Numbered from the stretch's first letter, positions 47,448-58,010 are shown. The stretch is 64,000 bases of DNA from Francisellaceae bacterium UBA6186 (GCA_002422785.1 DITK01000027.1:12226-76225), one strand, 5' to 3'. Made by a program: numbers and translations. The notes: generated by a model from the sequence alone, not told the origin.

Positions 47448-49391
47448 ATGTCAGAAATTATTATTGGTATCGATTTAGGCACTACTAATTCATGTGTGGC
47501 GATATGGGAAGGCACTACTGCAAAAGTTATGACTAACAGTGAAGGCGATAGAACCACTCCTTCTATTGTTGCATATACAGATAGCGGTGAACAGTTAGTT
47601 GGTACCCCGGCAAAAAACCAAAGGGTTACTAATCCAAAAAGAACATTGTTTGCCATTAAAAGACTTATTGGTCGTCGTTATGAAGATGAAGTTGTAACTC
47701 GTGATAAAGATATAGTGCCTTATGAAATTATTAAAGCTGATAATGGGGATGCTTGGGTAACATTTGATGATAAAAAATTAGCTCCACCACAAATTTCTGC
47801 AGAAGTATTAATTAAAATGAAAAAAACAGCAGAAGATTATTTAGGTAAGGCAGTTAATGCTGCGGTTATTACTGTCCCTGCTTACTTTAATGATTCTCAA
47901 AGACAGGCTACTAAAGATGCTGGTAGAATTGCAGGTTTAGATGTTAAAAGAATTATTAACGAACCAACCGCTGCAGCTCTTGCTTACGGTTTAGATAAAC
48001 AATCTGGTAATGCTATTATTGCAGTTTATGATTTAGGTGGTGGTACTTTTGATATTTCTATTATAGAAATTGCGGATGTAGATGGAGAACGTCAATTTGA
48101 AGTTTTAGCGACCAACGGAGATACTTTCTTGGGCGGCGAAGACTTTGATATGCGTATTATAGATTATTTAGTTGCTGAGTTTAAAAAAGAAACCGGTATT
48201 AATTTAAAAAATGATTCTATAGCTTTACAACGTTTAAAAGAAGGTGCAGAAAAAGCCAAAATAGAGTTATCTTCTCGTGAGCAGTCTGATATCAATTTGC
48301 CGTATATTACAGCGGATGCAAATGGGCCTAAGCATTTAAATATTAAACTTACTAGAGCTAAATTAGAATCATTAGTAGATGATTTAGTTATGGGAACTTT
48401 AAAGCCTTGCGAAAAAGCATTAAAAGATTCTGGTAAAAGCTTAAACGATATTGCTTCAATCATATTGGTTGGAGGGCAGACTAGAATGCCAAAAGTACAA
48501 CAAATAGTGCAAGATTTCTTTGGTAAAGCTCCAAGAAAAGATGTTAATCCAGATGAAGCCGTGGCGGTTGGGGCTGCTATTCAAGCTGGAGTCTTATCAG
48601 GTAGCGTTAAAGATGTTTTGTTGTTAGATGTGACTCCATTATCTTTAGGTTTAGAGACTATGGGAGGAGTTATGACAAAACTTATTGATCGCAACACGAC
48701 TATTCCTACCAAAAAAAATCAAGTGTTTTCAACTGCTAGTGATAATCAAACTGCAGTAACTATTAGAGTTTTCCAAGGTGAAAGAGAGATGGCATCTGCT
48801 AACAAATTATTAGGACAATTTGATTTGCAAGATATCCCGCCAGCACCACGAGGCATGCCACAAGTAGAGGTAAGTTTTGATATTGATGCAAATGGGATCT
48901 TGCGTGTTTCTGCTAAAGACTTAGCCACTAATAAAGAGCAAAAAATTGAAATTAAAGCATCGAGTGGGTTATCTGAGCAAGAGATTAATAAAATGGTAAA
49001 AGATGCAGAAGCTAATGCGGAAGAAGATCGTAAATTTCATGATTTAGTAACTACTCGTAATCAAGCAGATGCTTTAATTCATGCTAGCGAAAAAGCAGTA
49101 AAAGATGCTGGCGATAAAGTTACCGCTGATGAAAAACAACGTATTTCTGATGCTATTGTTAGTTTGAAAGAAGCACTTAAGGGTAATGATAAATCTTTAA
49201 TTGAAGCGAAAACTAATCAATTACAAGAAGCATCGCATAAACTAGCAGAGCATATGTATAAAGCAGCTACGGAAGCTAATCAACAGCATACAGCGCAACC
49301 TGATAATACTACAGGTAGTGCTGATGCTGAAAAAAACACTGCAAATACCGTAGATGCTGAATTTGAAGAAATTAAAGATGATAAGAAATAA
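47448..49391 (+). CDS. dnaK: Hsp70 chaperone DnaK
   Basis: ATP-driven protein folding chaperone. 647 residues. The start [19 protein letters not shown], phosphate-2 loop [16 protein letters not shown] near 190-205, [11 protein letters not shown] near 341-351 and the substrate domain with [14 protein letters not shown] near 394-407 are all present. The C-terminal lid ends in an acidic tail ([10 protein letters not shown]). GGGG lies 6 bases before the ATG. No clear heat-shock promoter is visible in the 78 bases between grpE and dnaK. Confidence 0.98.
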   Translation: MSEIIIGIDLGTTNSCVAIWEGTTAKVMTNSEGDRTTPSIVAYTDSGEQLVGTPAKNQRVTNPKRTLFAIKRLIGRRYEDEVVTRDKDIVPYEIIKADNGDAWVTFDDKKLAPPQISAEVLIKMKKTAEDYLGKAVNAAVITVPAYFNDSQRQATKDAGRIAGLDVKRIINEPTAAALAYGLDKQSGNAIIAVYDLGGGTFDISIIEIADVDGERQFEVLATNGDTFLGGEDFDMRIIDYLVAEFKKETGINLKNDSIALQRLKEGAEKAKIELSSREQSDINLPYITADANGPKHLNIKLTRAKLESLVDDLVMGTLKPCEKALKDSGKSLNDIASIILVGGQTRMPKVQQIVQDFFGKAPRKDVNPDEAVAVGAAIQAGVLSGSVKDVLLLDVTPLSLGLETMGGVMTKLIDRNTTIPTKKNQVFSTASDNQTAVTIRVFQGEREMASANKLLGQFDLQDIPPAPRGMPQVEVSFDIDANGILRVSAKDLATNKEQKIEIKASSGLSEQEINKMVKDAEANAEEDRKFHDLVTTRNQADALIHASEKAVKDAGDKVTADEKQRISDAIVSLKEALKGNDKSLIEAKTNQLQEASHKLAEHMYKAATEANQQHTAQPDNTTGSADAEKNTANTVDAEFEEIKDDKK

Positions 49392-49392
49392 G

Positions 49393-50553
49393 ATGTCACA
49401 GAAAAAACAAGATTACTATGCTGTACTGGGCGTTGGCAAAGGTGCTAGTGATGATGAAATAAAAAAAGCTTATCGAAAGATGGCTATGAAACATCACCCA
49501 GATAGAAATCCTGGAAATAAATCTTCTGAAGATCAGTTTAAAACACTACAGCAAGCTTACGAAGTATTGTCTGATCCACAGAAAAGGCAAGTATACGATG
49601 CATATGGGCATGAAGGAGTTGATGCTGCTAGGGGTTATGGCGGTGGGTCGGCTCATCATGCTGGACAAAATACTAATTTTGATGATTTGTTTGGCAATGT
49701 TTTTGGGGATATTTTTGGTTCTAGGCAAGGTGGATTTGGTGGCGGCGAGCGGCCATCCCAAGTAAGAAAAGGCTCAGATTTACGTTATTTTGCTGATTTG
49801 TCTCTAGAAGATGCTATTCACGGCACTAATATCACTATAAAACTTAATGTTCCTGTAGCTTGTAAGTTATGTAATGGTAGTGGTGTTAAAGATGGTGCCA
49901 AGCCTGCTACATGCAGCACTTGTCATGGGCAAGGACAGGTGCGCATGCAGCAAGGTTTTTTCTCTATCCAACAAAGTTGTCCACATTGCGCTGGTTCTGG
50001 CACGATAATCGTTGATCATTGTAAACAATGTCGCGGAAATGGCAGAACTGATGAAAGCAAGACTTTATCGGTTAAAATTCCTCCTGGAGTAGATAATGGC
50101 GATAAAATTCGTTTGCAGGGAGAAGGTGAAGCGGGGTTTCGTGGTGGCAAATCAGGTGATTTATATGTGCAAATCAGAGTCAAAGAACATAGTGTTTTCA
50201 AAAGAGAAAATAATAATTTGCATTGCCAAGTGCCGATTAGCTTCTCTTTATCGGCACTTGGTGGCGAGGTTGATGTTCCAACATTTACAGGTCCAGTTAA
50301 ATTAAAAATTCCAAGTGAAACACAAACTGGTAAAGTATTTCGTTTGCGTGGCAAGGGGGTAACTACAGTACGTAAAGAAGCTCCTGGTGATTTATTTTGC
50401 GAAATATCGGTTGAAACTCCGGTAAACCTTAATAAAGAGCAAAAAGAATTATTGCAAAAATTTGAAGAAAGTATTAAAAATTCAAGTAATAAGCATAATC
50501 CTTTAGCGCAATCTTGGATGCAAATGGTTGCTAATTTATTTAAAGAAACTTGA
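49393..50553 (+). CDS. dnaJ: Hsp40 co-chaperone DnaJ
   Basis: Stimulates DnaK ATPase and delivers substrates. 386 residues: J domain with HPD in [10 protein letters not shown] (about 33-42), Gly/Phe region (about 80-120), four zinc motifs [32 protein letters not shown] (about 155-222), and C-terminal domains. I use the ATG at 49393, one base after the dnaK stop; it gives [14 protein letters not shown], the normal start. Confidence 0.98.
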   Translation: MSQKKQDYYAVLGVGKGASDDEIKKAYRKMAMKHHPDRNPGNKSSEDQFKTLQQAYEVLSDPQKRQVYDAYGHEGVDAARGYGGGSAHHAGQNTNFDDLFGNVFGDIFGSRQGGFGGGERPSQVRKGSDLRYFADLSLEDAIHGTNITIKLNVPVACKLCNGSGVKDGAKPATCSTCHGQGQVRMQQGFFSIQQSCPHCAGSGTIIVDHCKQCRGNGRTDESKTLSVKIPPGVDNGDKIRLQGEGEAGFRGGKSGDLYVQIRVKEHSVFKRENNNLHCQVPISFSLSALGGEVDVPTFTGPVKLKIPSETQTGKVFRLRGKGVTTVRKEAPGDLFCEISVETPVNLNKEQKELLQKFEESIKNSSNKHNPLAQSWMQMVANLFKET

Positions 50554-50556
50554 TGT

Positions 50557-51303
50557 ATGTCAATTAAAATTGCATTAAGTGGTGCTAATGGTAGGATGGG
50601 TAAATCAATAGTTAAAGTTGCTAGTTGTAATTCAGAGTTTGATATATCTGTAAAACTAATTAAGCCTGATTATGAAAACAAAAAAAGTAATTTACCAAAT
50701 ATTCTTAAAACAATAGATGTATTTATAGATTTTTCGACAACTACTGCTTGTTTGGAATATTTAAAAATATGTAAACAATTAAAAATTCCTATGGTTATTG
50801 GTACCACAGGTTTTACTGTACCTCAAATCAAAAAAATTTCTAATGTAGCGAAACATATTCCCATAATGTTATCGCCTAATATGAGTGTTGGGGCTAATAT
50901 TTGTCAATATTTGTTAGCTTGTTTAAGTAAATTATTAGAAAAAAATCAACAAGCCAAAACAACTATTGTTATTAAAGAGGTGCATCATAAAAATAAACGA
51001 GACTCTCCATCAGGAACAGCTTTAAGAATGGCAGATATAATTAAAAATAATTTTTCTTATCATAACAATATAATAAAATTTGTTAGTAATAGAATTGGTC
51101 AAGTTAAAGGACGACATCAGGTAAATTTTAGTAACAAATTTGAAGAAATCTCGATTAAGCATAATGTTAAAAATCGCAGTGTGTTTGCAGCTGGTTCGTT
51201 GTTAGCGGCCAAGTGGCTAATTAAACAAAAATCAAACAAGTTGTATAATTTTTTAGATATAGTAAATTTTAAAGAAATTTTAGCCAAGGAGATATTATTT
51301 TAA
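50557..51303 (+). CDS. dapB: 4-hydroxy-tetrahydrodipicolinate reductase
   Basis: Second step of the diaminopimelate/lysine branch from dihydrodipicolinate. 248 residues. NAD(P) site GANGRMGKSIVKVA near 9-22, GTTGF near 84-88, and the family signature EVHHKNKRDSPSGTALRMA near 145-163. Three bases after dnaJ, the common gammaproteobacterial order; carAB, which often follows, is missing. Supplies DAP for peptidoglycan, together perhaps with the argD-type aminotransferase at 9.4 kb. Confidence 0.95.
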   Translation: MSIKIALSGANGRMGKSIVKVASCNSEFDISVKLIKPDYENKKSNLPNILKTIDVFIDFSTTTACLEYLKICKQLKIPMVIGTTGFTVPQIKKISNVAKHIPIMLSPNMSVGANICQYLLACLSKLLEKNQQAKTTIVIKEVHHKNKRDSPSGTALRMADIIKNNFSYHNNIIKFVSNRIGQVKGRHQVNFSNKFEEISIKHNVKNRSVFAAGSLLAAKWLIKQKSNKLYNFLDIVNFKEILAKEILF

Positions 51304-52691
51304 TGTTAGAAAATATTACTAATTATATAGATATTGTAAAAAATTTTTTATGGTCTGGTCCGTTATTAATAATACTGTTATTGGTTGGGATCCATCAAAC
51401 AATCGGCATCAAAGGGTTACAGTTTAGGTATTTATTAGAATCTTTGGAATTAACTTTTTTAAATCATTTACGTTTAAAACATAAAAAACCATTATTAACC
51501 AATACTAATAATGACAGTGATGTAGGCGATGTAACTGCATTCCAAGCTATGATGACAGCTTTAGGTGGTGCTATTGGTACAGGAAATATTTCGGGTATTG
51601 CAACAGCTATTGCCGTTGGTGGTTTTGGGGCATTATTTTGGATGTGGTTAGTAGCAGTTTTTGGCATGGCCACTGCCTATGCAGAAACGGTATTATCAGT
51701 AAAATATAGAAAGAAAAATTTATCGGGAGATATGTCTGGCGGTCCAATGTATTATTTGCGTGACAAATTAAGATCCCCTAAAAGTGCAATTATATATGCT
51801 GTTTTTGTTGCTATCTCAGCGATTAGTTTAGGATGTTTAGTGCAGTCACATTCGGTTGTTGATGCAATAACTGGATATTATCCAATTAGTAAAGTATTGG
51901 TTGGAATTGTTTTAACAGTATTAACAGGGTTGGTAATTATTGGTGGTGTCCAAAGTATTGGTAAAGTGGCTGGAATTTTAGTGCCTTTTATGGCCTTTGG
52001 TTATGTAATAACTGGAATAATAATTTTAAGTTATAATTATTCTAATATAATTCCAGGTTTAATTTTAATTGTGAAAAGTGCTTTTATTGGGCAAGCACCT
52101 ATTGGTGGATTTTTAGGTTCTACGATTTGGTTATCGATGCAAAATGGTGCCCAATACGGTATTTTTGCTAATGAAGCTGGTTTAGGCAGTTTAGCTATAG
52201 CATCCGCTAGTGCTAAAACTAATAGTCCTGTCGAACAAGGTATGCGATCTATGGCTGGAGTATTTATATCTACTATGATTATTTGTACTATAACTGGTTT
52301 AGTTTTGGTGGTAACTCAAGTTGTTGGAGCAGTTGATGATAGTGGCTTAATTAAAGGATCCAGATTAGTCATGCTGGCATTTAGTGCAGTTAATAGTAAG
52401 CTTAGTATTGTTGTGATTGTCAGCTTAGCGCTGTTTGCGTTTACCACTATTGTAGCATGGGCTTATTACGGAGAAAAAAGTATAGAGTATCTATTTGGAG
52501 TAAAATTTGTAGTTTATTATCGTTGGGTTTTTACGTTATTTGTTTTAGTTGGTGCCATGTTAAAGTTGGATTTAGTCTGGTCGATTGCCAATTTATTTAC
52601 AGCATTTATGGCATTTCCCAACTTAATAGCACTTATTTTATTACATAAAGATGTAAAAGCAGAAACTCAATTATATTTTGAAGATCTATAA
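51303..52691 (+). CDS. sodium:alanine symporter (AGCS) family transporter
   Basis: Inner-membrane importer of alanine, glycine or a similar small amino acid with sodium. 462 residues, about 11 hydrophobic segments. The family block ALGGAIGTGNISGIATAIAVGGFGALFWMW, near 87-116, is split by Gly-rich turns and is clear, as are SGGPMYYL near 147-154 and GIFANEAGLGSLAIASASAKT near 286-306. Shares one base (TAATG) with dapB. In a reduced genome it would import a host amino acid (inference). Confidence 0.93.
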   Translation: MLENITNYIDIVKNFLWSGPLLIILLLVGIHQTIGIKGLQFRYLLESLELTFLNHLRLKHKKPLLTNTNNDSDVGDVTAFQAMMTALGGAIGTGNISGIATAIAVGGFGALFWMWLVAVFGMATAYAETVLSVKYRKKNLSGDMSGGPMYYLRDKLRSPKSAIIYAVFVAISAISLGCLVQSHSVVDAITGYYPISKVLVGIVLTVLTGLVIIGGVQSIGKVAGILVPFMAFGYVITGIIILSYNYSNIIPGLILIVKSAFIGQAPIGGFLGSTIWLSMQNGAQYGIFANEAGLGSLAIASASAKTNSPVEQGMRSMAGVFISTMIICTITGLVLVVTQVVGAVDDSGLIKGSRLVMLAFSAVNSKLSIVVIVSLALFAFTTIVAWAYYGEKSIEYLFGVKFVVYYRWVFTLFVLVGAMLKLDLVWSIANLFTAFMAFPNLIALILLHKDVKAETQLYFEDL

Positions 52692-52698
52692 AAATAAT

Positions 52699-53619
52699 TT
52701 ATTGACTAAAAGTTGGCAGATCAGCTGAAGCAGCTTTTGCATCTTCAGCAGCTTTACTATTTTCTTTTTTACTTTTTTCTATTTGGCCAGACATTTTATT
52801 ATTAGATGTAATTTGTCGTGATAATAAAGTGGCAAGTAGTGCTTCTATACGTTCGTTTTGGGTGAATTTATAATAATCAACCCATAATTTAAATGCCTCG
52901 ACTTGAAGTAATTCCATAAGTAATCCATCTATTGCTAATTGAGTCATATTTGTAGTCCAAGTTGGATCGGATACACGTCTAAAAGACTCATCGTGGATCA
53001 GTTTCATTATGGATTTTTCGCCATCACTAGAATATCGTGTTGCTATAATTTTATTTATACTGTTTTGAGCTAACATTACTCCAGCTTGAGAAGCTATTAA
53101 ATTTGCTATACTGGTTTGATTGTTGGAATTATTTGCTTCCTTTGGATCAGATAATATTTGATTTAATTGGTCGTCAGGAAATGGTTCGATTAAAGTACGG
53201 GCTACGGTGCTAGCTATAAGATTTTGAGCTGGATTAGCATATGTTAAAACATCAAAAATATTGGATGAACGTAAATGTGCATATGGAGATAATTCTACTA
53301 AGCTATTACCACATTCATTTAAATTGCCAGCATACTTTTTGTTACACGACATTCTAGTGAAATCATTAAAAAATTGTTCTTGTGGACTTTGGATTTGATT
53401 ACCTGAGAAATCAACAAGATGTAAGTTAAAATCAAGATCTTCTGTTTCTTTTTGAGTGACATAAGATTGTAGGTTGGATTCTAAGGTTGTAATTGCTGCA
53501 CCGTTTTTCTGAAAATCTGATGGAGTAAATGGAGTAGTTGTAGCGGGCACAGCAGCAAAAGATTTTATATTAAATCCTATTAATATTATTAACGATGACA
53601 AAATAATATAGAGTTTCAT
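52699..53619 (-). CDS. second IcmX-like exported protein
   Basis: 306 residues with a clean signal peptide (MKLYIILSSLIILIGF, cleavage near SFA at 22). The C-terminal block LQVEAFKLWVDYYKFTQNERIEALLATLL matches the end of the icmX product at 34.4-35.4 kb (EAFKIWMDYHKYKQNERIESLLATM in the same position), and the middle ARTLIEPFPDD parallels VIRNIVNPFPSN. So the two are paralogues. The start at 53619 has AAAGG 8 bases upstream; a GTG at 53640 is also in frame. The tail is Lys/Ala-rich. It lies apart from the other Dot/Icm genes, ends 7 bases from the AGCS gene (convergent), and has an accessory patch behind it. Confidence 0.8.
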   Translation of the reverse strand: MKLYIILSSLIILIGFNIKSFAAVPATTTPFTPSDFQKNGAAITTLESNLQSYVTQKETEDLDFNLHLVDFSGNQIQSPQEQFFNDFTRMSCNKKYAGNLNECGNSLVELSPYAHLRSSNIFDVLTYANPAQNLIASTVARTLIEPFPDDQLNQILSDPKEANNSNNQTSIANLIASQAGVMLAQNSINKIIATRYSSDGEKSIMKLIHDESFRRVSDPTWTTNMTQLAIDGLLMELLQVEAFKLWVDYYKFTQNERIEALLATLLSRQITSNNKMSGQIEKSKKENSKAAEDAKAASADLPTFSQ

Positions 53620-53774
53620 GTGGGTACCTTTGTTCTGCACAATTACTTGTTTTAATTATAACTAAATAATTTATCGAACTATAAAAATATTTCTTTAATT
53701 GATTTATTAATTAAATTTTTGAATATATAGAAGTATTTTATAATAGAACAAGACTTCACAGTAATATAGAATAT

Positions 53775-54218
53775 ATGTCTCAGATGCAGTTTGACATGGC
53801 TGCATAAAAGTGTATAGAGCAGTATCCGTTATAAAATTTTTAATTGAATAAAATAATTGATCTATATTTAAATTATGAACAATAATTTTATATTCCAACA
53901 ATGTCTTAAATTATATAATAATGATTTTTGCCCATATACATATATGTGGGATAAAGATAAAATACAATATGAAAAAGAAAATATTTGTTTAACCTATGGT
54001 GAGATGATGCTACTATAATTTTTGCTGATTCATTATGTTTTTCAGAAGAACTTATAAAACAATTAAGTGAAAAATTAAATAATATATCTAATTTAAAATA
54101 CATTGTGAGTTTGAGAAAATTATATTTAAATAAATTTAATTTACAAAAAACAATTCAATTAAAATGCAGCTGGTCAAAAGAAAGCGGTTCCACTGTTTAC
54201 ATATATAGCATTAAGTAA
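53775..54218 (+). pseudogene. decayed DOT1-like/class I methyltransferase remnant
   Basis: No full gene, but frames line up in order with one protein family. From 53875: MNNNFIFQQCLKLYNND, then ENICLTYGEM up to about 54010. Then, one frame over, DATIIFADSLCFSEELIKQL (from about 54007) and NLKYIVSLRKLYL, KCSWSKESGSTVYIYS, to a stop at 54218. The ADSLCFSEEL-type block with a following IVS-R strand and a final VYIY strand is the C-terminal half of the DOT1 histone-methyltransferase fold (compare ADVIFVNNFAF in eukaryotic Dot1). A short piece at 53775-53834 (QMQFDMAA, then CIEQYP after a stop) may be the upstream SAM-binding part. At least one frameshift and a stop are needed, so it is dead or a relic. 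The identification is from pattern only. Confidence 0.5.
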
Positions 54219-54250
54219 AGTATCTCAATTTAGCGAGTCAAGGGGCGGGC

Positions 54251-55741
54251 ATGCCAGACAATGAGCGTTACAAAAGTTTTTCTACCGCTGGTAATGGAGA
54301 TTGTGCATTTCATGCGATATTTGGAGATTATGATGTTAATAAAAAGCAGTTTTTTTGTGAAAATGTTGCAGAAAAAAGAAAACAAGTTGCCGAATTAATA
54401 ACGCAACAATATTTAGACATTAATAACAATGAATTGATTCATGTAGTGAACACTGGATTGTTTGAGATAGGAGATACAGAAAAAGAAGCCAGCTTATTTC
54501 CCCATATAATTAAATTAAAACAACATCTAACAAGTGAAAAACATATAAAGGTTGAATTATGCAAAAATCTTCTTGAGCAAGAAATAAATAATAATCAAGA
54601 ATTTCTCGAACAAATTAATACATTTAACCAGTACTATCCACCTACGAACCTGATTGTAGATAATAATGTGTGGGATAAATTTATGTATTTCATCTCTAAA
54701 AATTCAGATGAGATAATACTAAGTAAAATAACAGAACATGGCAAACAAAAGGGATTATTGCAAGCTTATAGCAATTTTAAACAGGCTAGCGATAGCTTAA
54801 GAGATGATTCTGAGCGATTTAATTTGTTAATTCAAGATTATTTTTCCAAATTTACAGATGCTAAACAACAAGTATTACAAGAGCTTGCAGACAAAATTAT
54901 ATCTAAGCCTCGAGCATGGCTTCCGCAGCATTTTATGCGAGCAATAGCCATATGTTCGAATAAAATAATTCATTTTTATATAAAGGACCCAAAAACGAAC
55001 AAATTAAATGGTGGAACGGAATATAAAGGAACAGCAGATGATGCAACGCAAGAAGTAAGAGTATACTTTGATGGTGGTAGTCATTATGAGAGAGTGGTAG
55101 ATTTAAATTGGTCACCAACCAATTCTTATAAACCACCTACACCATCACTGTCCTGTCATGCTCTAGCTATGCAGCCACAGCCAACAATACAATTACCAAT
55201 AGATATAAATAAGAAATACATAGAAGAGTATTTTAACAAACAATGGGGGAATGGGGTTAGTTACAAAAGCGCAACGAAAAATGAGTTTAAAGAAACTGGA
55301 ATTTTTGGGGAGATAATTACTACTGAACCTATTAATAATAGCGATAGAACAATACAGAAAGATACTACCTTAGTAACATTTAAACCATCTTCAGTGGAAT
55401 GTCGAGTTATGCCAAATTCCACTAACAACAACGGTAAAATATTGCTTGAAGTACAACAACAAATATTATTAGATTTTTTACAACTATATTCCCAAAAAGC
55501 TATACAAGAAAAATTAAGTAGCCCGATAGTAATAGAGGCTAATAATTTTAATCCAGAAGATTTAGAGGAACTCTTAACAAGACTAATAAAGAACCCTATT
55601 CCACTTATTAGTTTAGCTCTACCTCTTCATCCTAAAAATGTTAATCAACAGGCATATACACCTCAAGATATTAACAAGATTAACGCACTAATAACTAAAT
55701 GTAATGGCCAAGTATCAGTGCCCAAGCCAAAGCCAAAGTAA
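54251..55741 (+). CDS. OTU-domain cysteine protease, candidate type IVB effector
   Basis: 496 residues, no signal peptide or membrane segment. The OTU active-site start is at residues 11-25: STAGNGDCAFHAIFG, nucleophile Cys18 preceded by Asp17. The matching C-terminal His is His278 in YFDGGSHYERVVDL, with the strand RAIAICSNKIIHFYI before it; this is the usual OTU order and spacing. Such proteases cut ubiquitin chains, and bacteria carry them to act in the host. The region from 300 on (TIQLPIDINKKYIEEYF onward) is unrecognised. Ribosome site AAGGGGCGGG is strong. Neighbours are a decayed DOT1-like gene and an IcmX paralogue, which supports export by Dot/Icm (inference). Activity on ubiquitin is not shown by sequence. 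Confidence 0.82.
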   Translation: MPDNERYKSFSTAGNGDCAFHAIFGDYDVNKKQFFCENVAEKRKQVAELITQQYLDINNNELIHVVNTGLFEIGDTEKEASLFPHIIKLKQHLTSEKHIKVELCKNLLEQEINNNQEFLEQINTFNQYYPPTNLIVDNNVWDKFMYFISKNSDEIILSKITEHGKQKGLLQAYSNFKQASDSLRDDSERFNLLIQDYFSKFTDAKQQVLQELADKIISKPRAWLPQHFMRAIAICSNKIIHFYIKDPKTNKLNGGTEYKGTADDATQEVRVYFDGGSHYERVVDLNWSPTNSYKPPTPSLSCHALAMQPQPTIQLPIDINKKYIEEYFNKQWGNGVSYKSATKNEFKETGIFGEIITTEPINNSDRTIQKDTTLVTFKPSSVECRVMPNSTNNNGKILLEVQQQILLDFLQLYSQKAIQEKLSSPIVIEANNFNPEDLEELLTRLIKNPIPLISLALPLHPKNVNQQAYTPQDINKINALITKCNGQVSVPKPKPK

Positions 55742-55759
55742 TTTATTTGTTAATCAAAG

Positions 55760-56080
55760 TTAAATTTTAGGACTAAGAATATGAAAGTGTAAATGGTCAA
55801 CCATTTGACCACCATCTCGACCAGTATTTATTATGGTCCTAAATCCAGCTAAACCAGCTTGTTTAGCTGTTTCTGGGATTTTATATATTGCATGGGTAAT
55901 AATTTTTTGATGTTCAATTCTAAGATCAGCTAAGCTTTTAATGTGCAGTTTTGGTACTAATAATAAATGAACTTTGGCTTGTGGATTTATATCTTTAAAT
56001 ACTGCTATTAAATCATCTTGGTATGTAAAATCTGCAGGTAATTTATTGTTAATAATTTTACAAAATATACAATCTTTCAT
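55760..56080 (-). CDS. HIT family nucleotide-binding protein (HinT-like)
   Basis: Purine nucleoside phosphoramidase type. 106 residues. CIFCKII at the start and the histidine triad HLHFHIL at the end are plain; VPKLHIKSLADL lies between. The ATG at 56080 has GAGG 6 bases upstream and is preferred to a TTG at 56092. It is close behind hslU on the same strand (25 bases). Confidence 0.93.
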   Translation of the reverse strand: MKDCIFCKIINNKLPADFTYQDDLIAVFKDINPQAKVHLLLVPKLHIKSLADLRIEHQKIITHAIYKIPETAKQAGLAGFRTIINTGRDGGQMVDHLHFHILSPKI

Positions 56081-56105
56081 AGTTGACCTCAATAATTATA
56101 AATTT

Positions 56106-57434
56106 TTACAAAATAAATCTAGATAAGTCTTCATTTTGGCTAATATGCTGTAATTGTTCTAAAACATAATCTTCATCAATTGTCAAAGTTATATTGTTTA
56201 AATCCGATGCATTAAAAGAAATATTTTCTAGAGTTTTTTCTAATACAGTATGTAATCTTCTAGCCCCAATATTTTCTGTTTTTTCATTTATTTCCCAAGC
56301 AATTTTTGCAATAGCTGCAATACCATTGGTGGTGAATTCTAAATTTATACCTTCTGTTTTTAGTAATGCACAATATTGTTCAGTTAAACTAGCATTTGGT
56401 TCAATTAAAATTTTCATAAAATCATCTGTAGTTAAAGGATCTAATTCTACCCGGATCGGTAATCTTCCTTGCAACTCTGGTATAAGATCAGATGGTTTGG
56501 AAAAGTGAAATGCACCAGAGGTAATAAATAGTATATGATCAGTTTTAATCATGCCATACCTGGTAGATACAGTAGATCCTTCAATTAACGGCAATAAATC
56601 ACGCTGAACCCCTTCTCTAGAGATATCGCTATTTTGATTTCTTTCTGATCTTTGGGCTACTTTATCTATCTCATCTATAAAGACTATTCCAGATTGTTCT
56701 ACTCGCTCTATGGCTTGCGCTTTTAGATCATCATCATTAATTAATTTTGATGATTCTTCTTCGCTTATAAGTTTAAAAGCATCTTTAACTTTCATTTTTT
56801 TGAGTCGTTTTTTTTCTATAGATAAGTTTTGGAACATATTTTGTAACTGATTAGTCATGTCTTCCATGCCAGGTGGGGCCATAATTTCTATTCCTACAGA
56901 ATTTTGAGAAATCTCTATTTCTATTTCTTGATTATCAAATTCACCTAGTTTTAATTGATCTGCAAATGATTTTCTAGTAATGGTATAATCTTCGTTATCT
57001 ATATTATTGGTATTTTCATTAGGCGGTAATAATATATCTAAGATACGATTGGTTGCAACTTCATTGGACTGATCTTTAACTATAGTAAATGCTTCGTTCC
57101 TAATATTCTTAACTGCTATATCTATTAGATCGCGAATAATCGATTCTACATCGCGTCCAACATATCCTATTTCTGTAAATTTAGTAGCTTCTACTTTTAG
57201 AAATGGTGCATTAGCTAATTTTGCTAAACGTTTAGCAATTTCAGTTTTACCAACTCCAGTTGGGCCAATCATTAAAATGTTTTTTGGAGTAATTTCGTTG
57301 CATAGGGGTTGGGGTATTTTTAAACGACGATAACGATTACGTAATGCAATAGCTACAGCTCTTTTAGCTTTTTCTTGTCCAATTATATATTTATTCAATT
57401 CAAGTTGAATTTGTTTCGGTGTTAAGTGTTCCAT
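56106..57434 (-). CDS. hslU: HslU ATPase subunit of the HslUV protease
   Basis: AAA+ unfoldase that feeds proteins to HslV. 442 residues. N-domain [20 protein letters not shown] (5-24), Walker [15 protein letters not shown] near 55-68, I-domain (about 110-240, partly charged), Walker [12 protein letters not shown] near 250-260, and the C-terminal end LSRFIL, which inserts into HslV. Overlaps hslV by 13 bases; GAGG within the end of hslV serves as its ribosome site. Confidence 0.98.
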   Translation of the reverse strand: MEHLTPKQIQLELNKYIIGQEKAKRAVAIALRNRYRRLKIPQPLCNEITPKNILMIGPTGVGKTEIAKRLAKLANAPFLKVEATKFTEIGYVGRDVESIIRDLIDIAVKNIRNEAFTIVKDQSNEVATNRILDILLPPNENTNNIDNEDYTITRKSFADQLKLGEFDNQEIEIEISQNSVGIEIMAPPGMEDMTNQLQNMFQNLSIEKKRLKKMKVKDAFKLISEEESSKLINDDDLKAQAIERVEQSGIVFIDEIDKVAQRSERNQNSDISREGVQRDLLPLIEGSTVSTRYGMIKTDHILFITSGAFHFSKPSDLIPELQGRLPIRVELDPLTTDDFMKILIEPNASLTEQYCALLKTEGINLEFTTNGIAAIAKIAWEINEKTENIGARRLHTVLEKTLENISFNASDLNNITLTIDEDYVLEQLQHISQNEDLSRFIL

Positions 57435-57982
57435 TCAATTACCTCTATAGTACGATGATTATTAGTATATATACAAATATTGGATGCTATATCTAAAGAT
57501 TTTTCTACAATTTTTTTTGCATCTAGTTTAGTATTTTCTAATAAGGCAGTAGCTGCAGCTTTTGCATATGGTCCACCAGAACCGATAGCCATAAGGCCAT
57601 CTTCAGGTTCTATAACATCACCGTTACCAGTAATAATTAAAGAAGTTTGGGCATTAGCGACACATAGCATAGCTTCTAAATGCCGTAATATTCTGTCTGT
57701 TCGCCAATCTTTAGCTAGCTCAACAGCCGCTCTGGTTAAATTTCCAGCATAAGATTCTAATTTTGATTCAAATTTTTCAAATAAAGTAAAAGCATCTGCT
57801 GTCCCCCCAGCAAAACCAGCGATTACTTGATCTTTAAATAACCGGCGAACTTTTTTCGCATTGCTTTTTAATATCATAGATTGTGCAAAAGTTATTTGTC
57901 CATCAGCACCTATTACTACTTTATTATTTTTTCTAACACTAATTACAGTTGTGCCGTGTAATTGATTAAAATTTTTGTTCAT
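57422..57982 (-). CDS. hslV: HslV peptidase subunit
   Basis: Threonine protease of the HslUV complex. 186 residues. The mature N-terminus is Thr11 ([11 protein letters not shown]); a 10-residue leader ([10 protein letters not shown]) would be removed, longer than the single Met of E. coli HslV. GADGQIT near 25-31 and the SGGPYA block near 134-139 are conserved. Divided from the SPOR protein upstream by 28 bases; the ftsN-hslV-hslU order is typical. Confidence 0.97.
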   Translation of the reverse strand: MNKNFNQLHGTTVISVRKNNKVVIGADGQITFAQSMILKSNAKKVRRLFKDQVIAGFAGGTADAFTLFEKFESKLESYAGNLTRAAVELAKDWRTDRILRHLEAMLCVANAQTSLIITGNGDVIEPEDGLMAIGSGGPYAKAAATALLENTKLDAKKIVEKSLDIASNICIYTNNHRTIEVIEWNT

Positions 57983-58010
57983 ATTTTATAACTCGCTATA
58001 TACTTATAAT

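Noticed and set aside
53707..54103. Two minus-strand frames of about 65 codons
   Set aside because: Low-complexity content, no ribosome site and no family; they are antisense to the DOT1-like relic, which gives a better account of the region.
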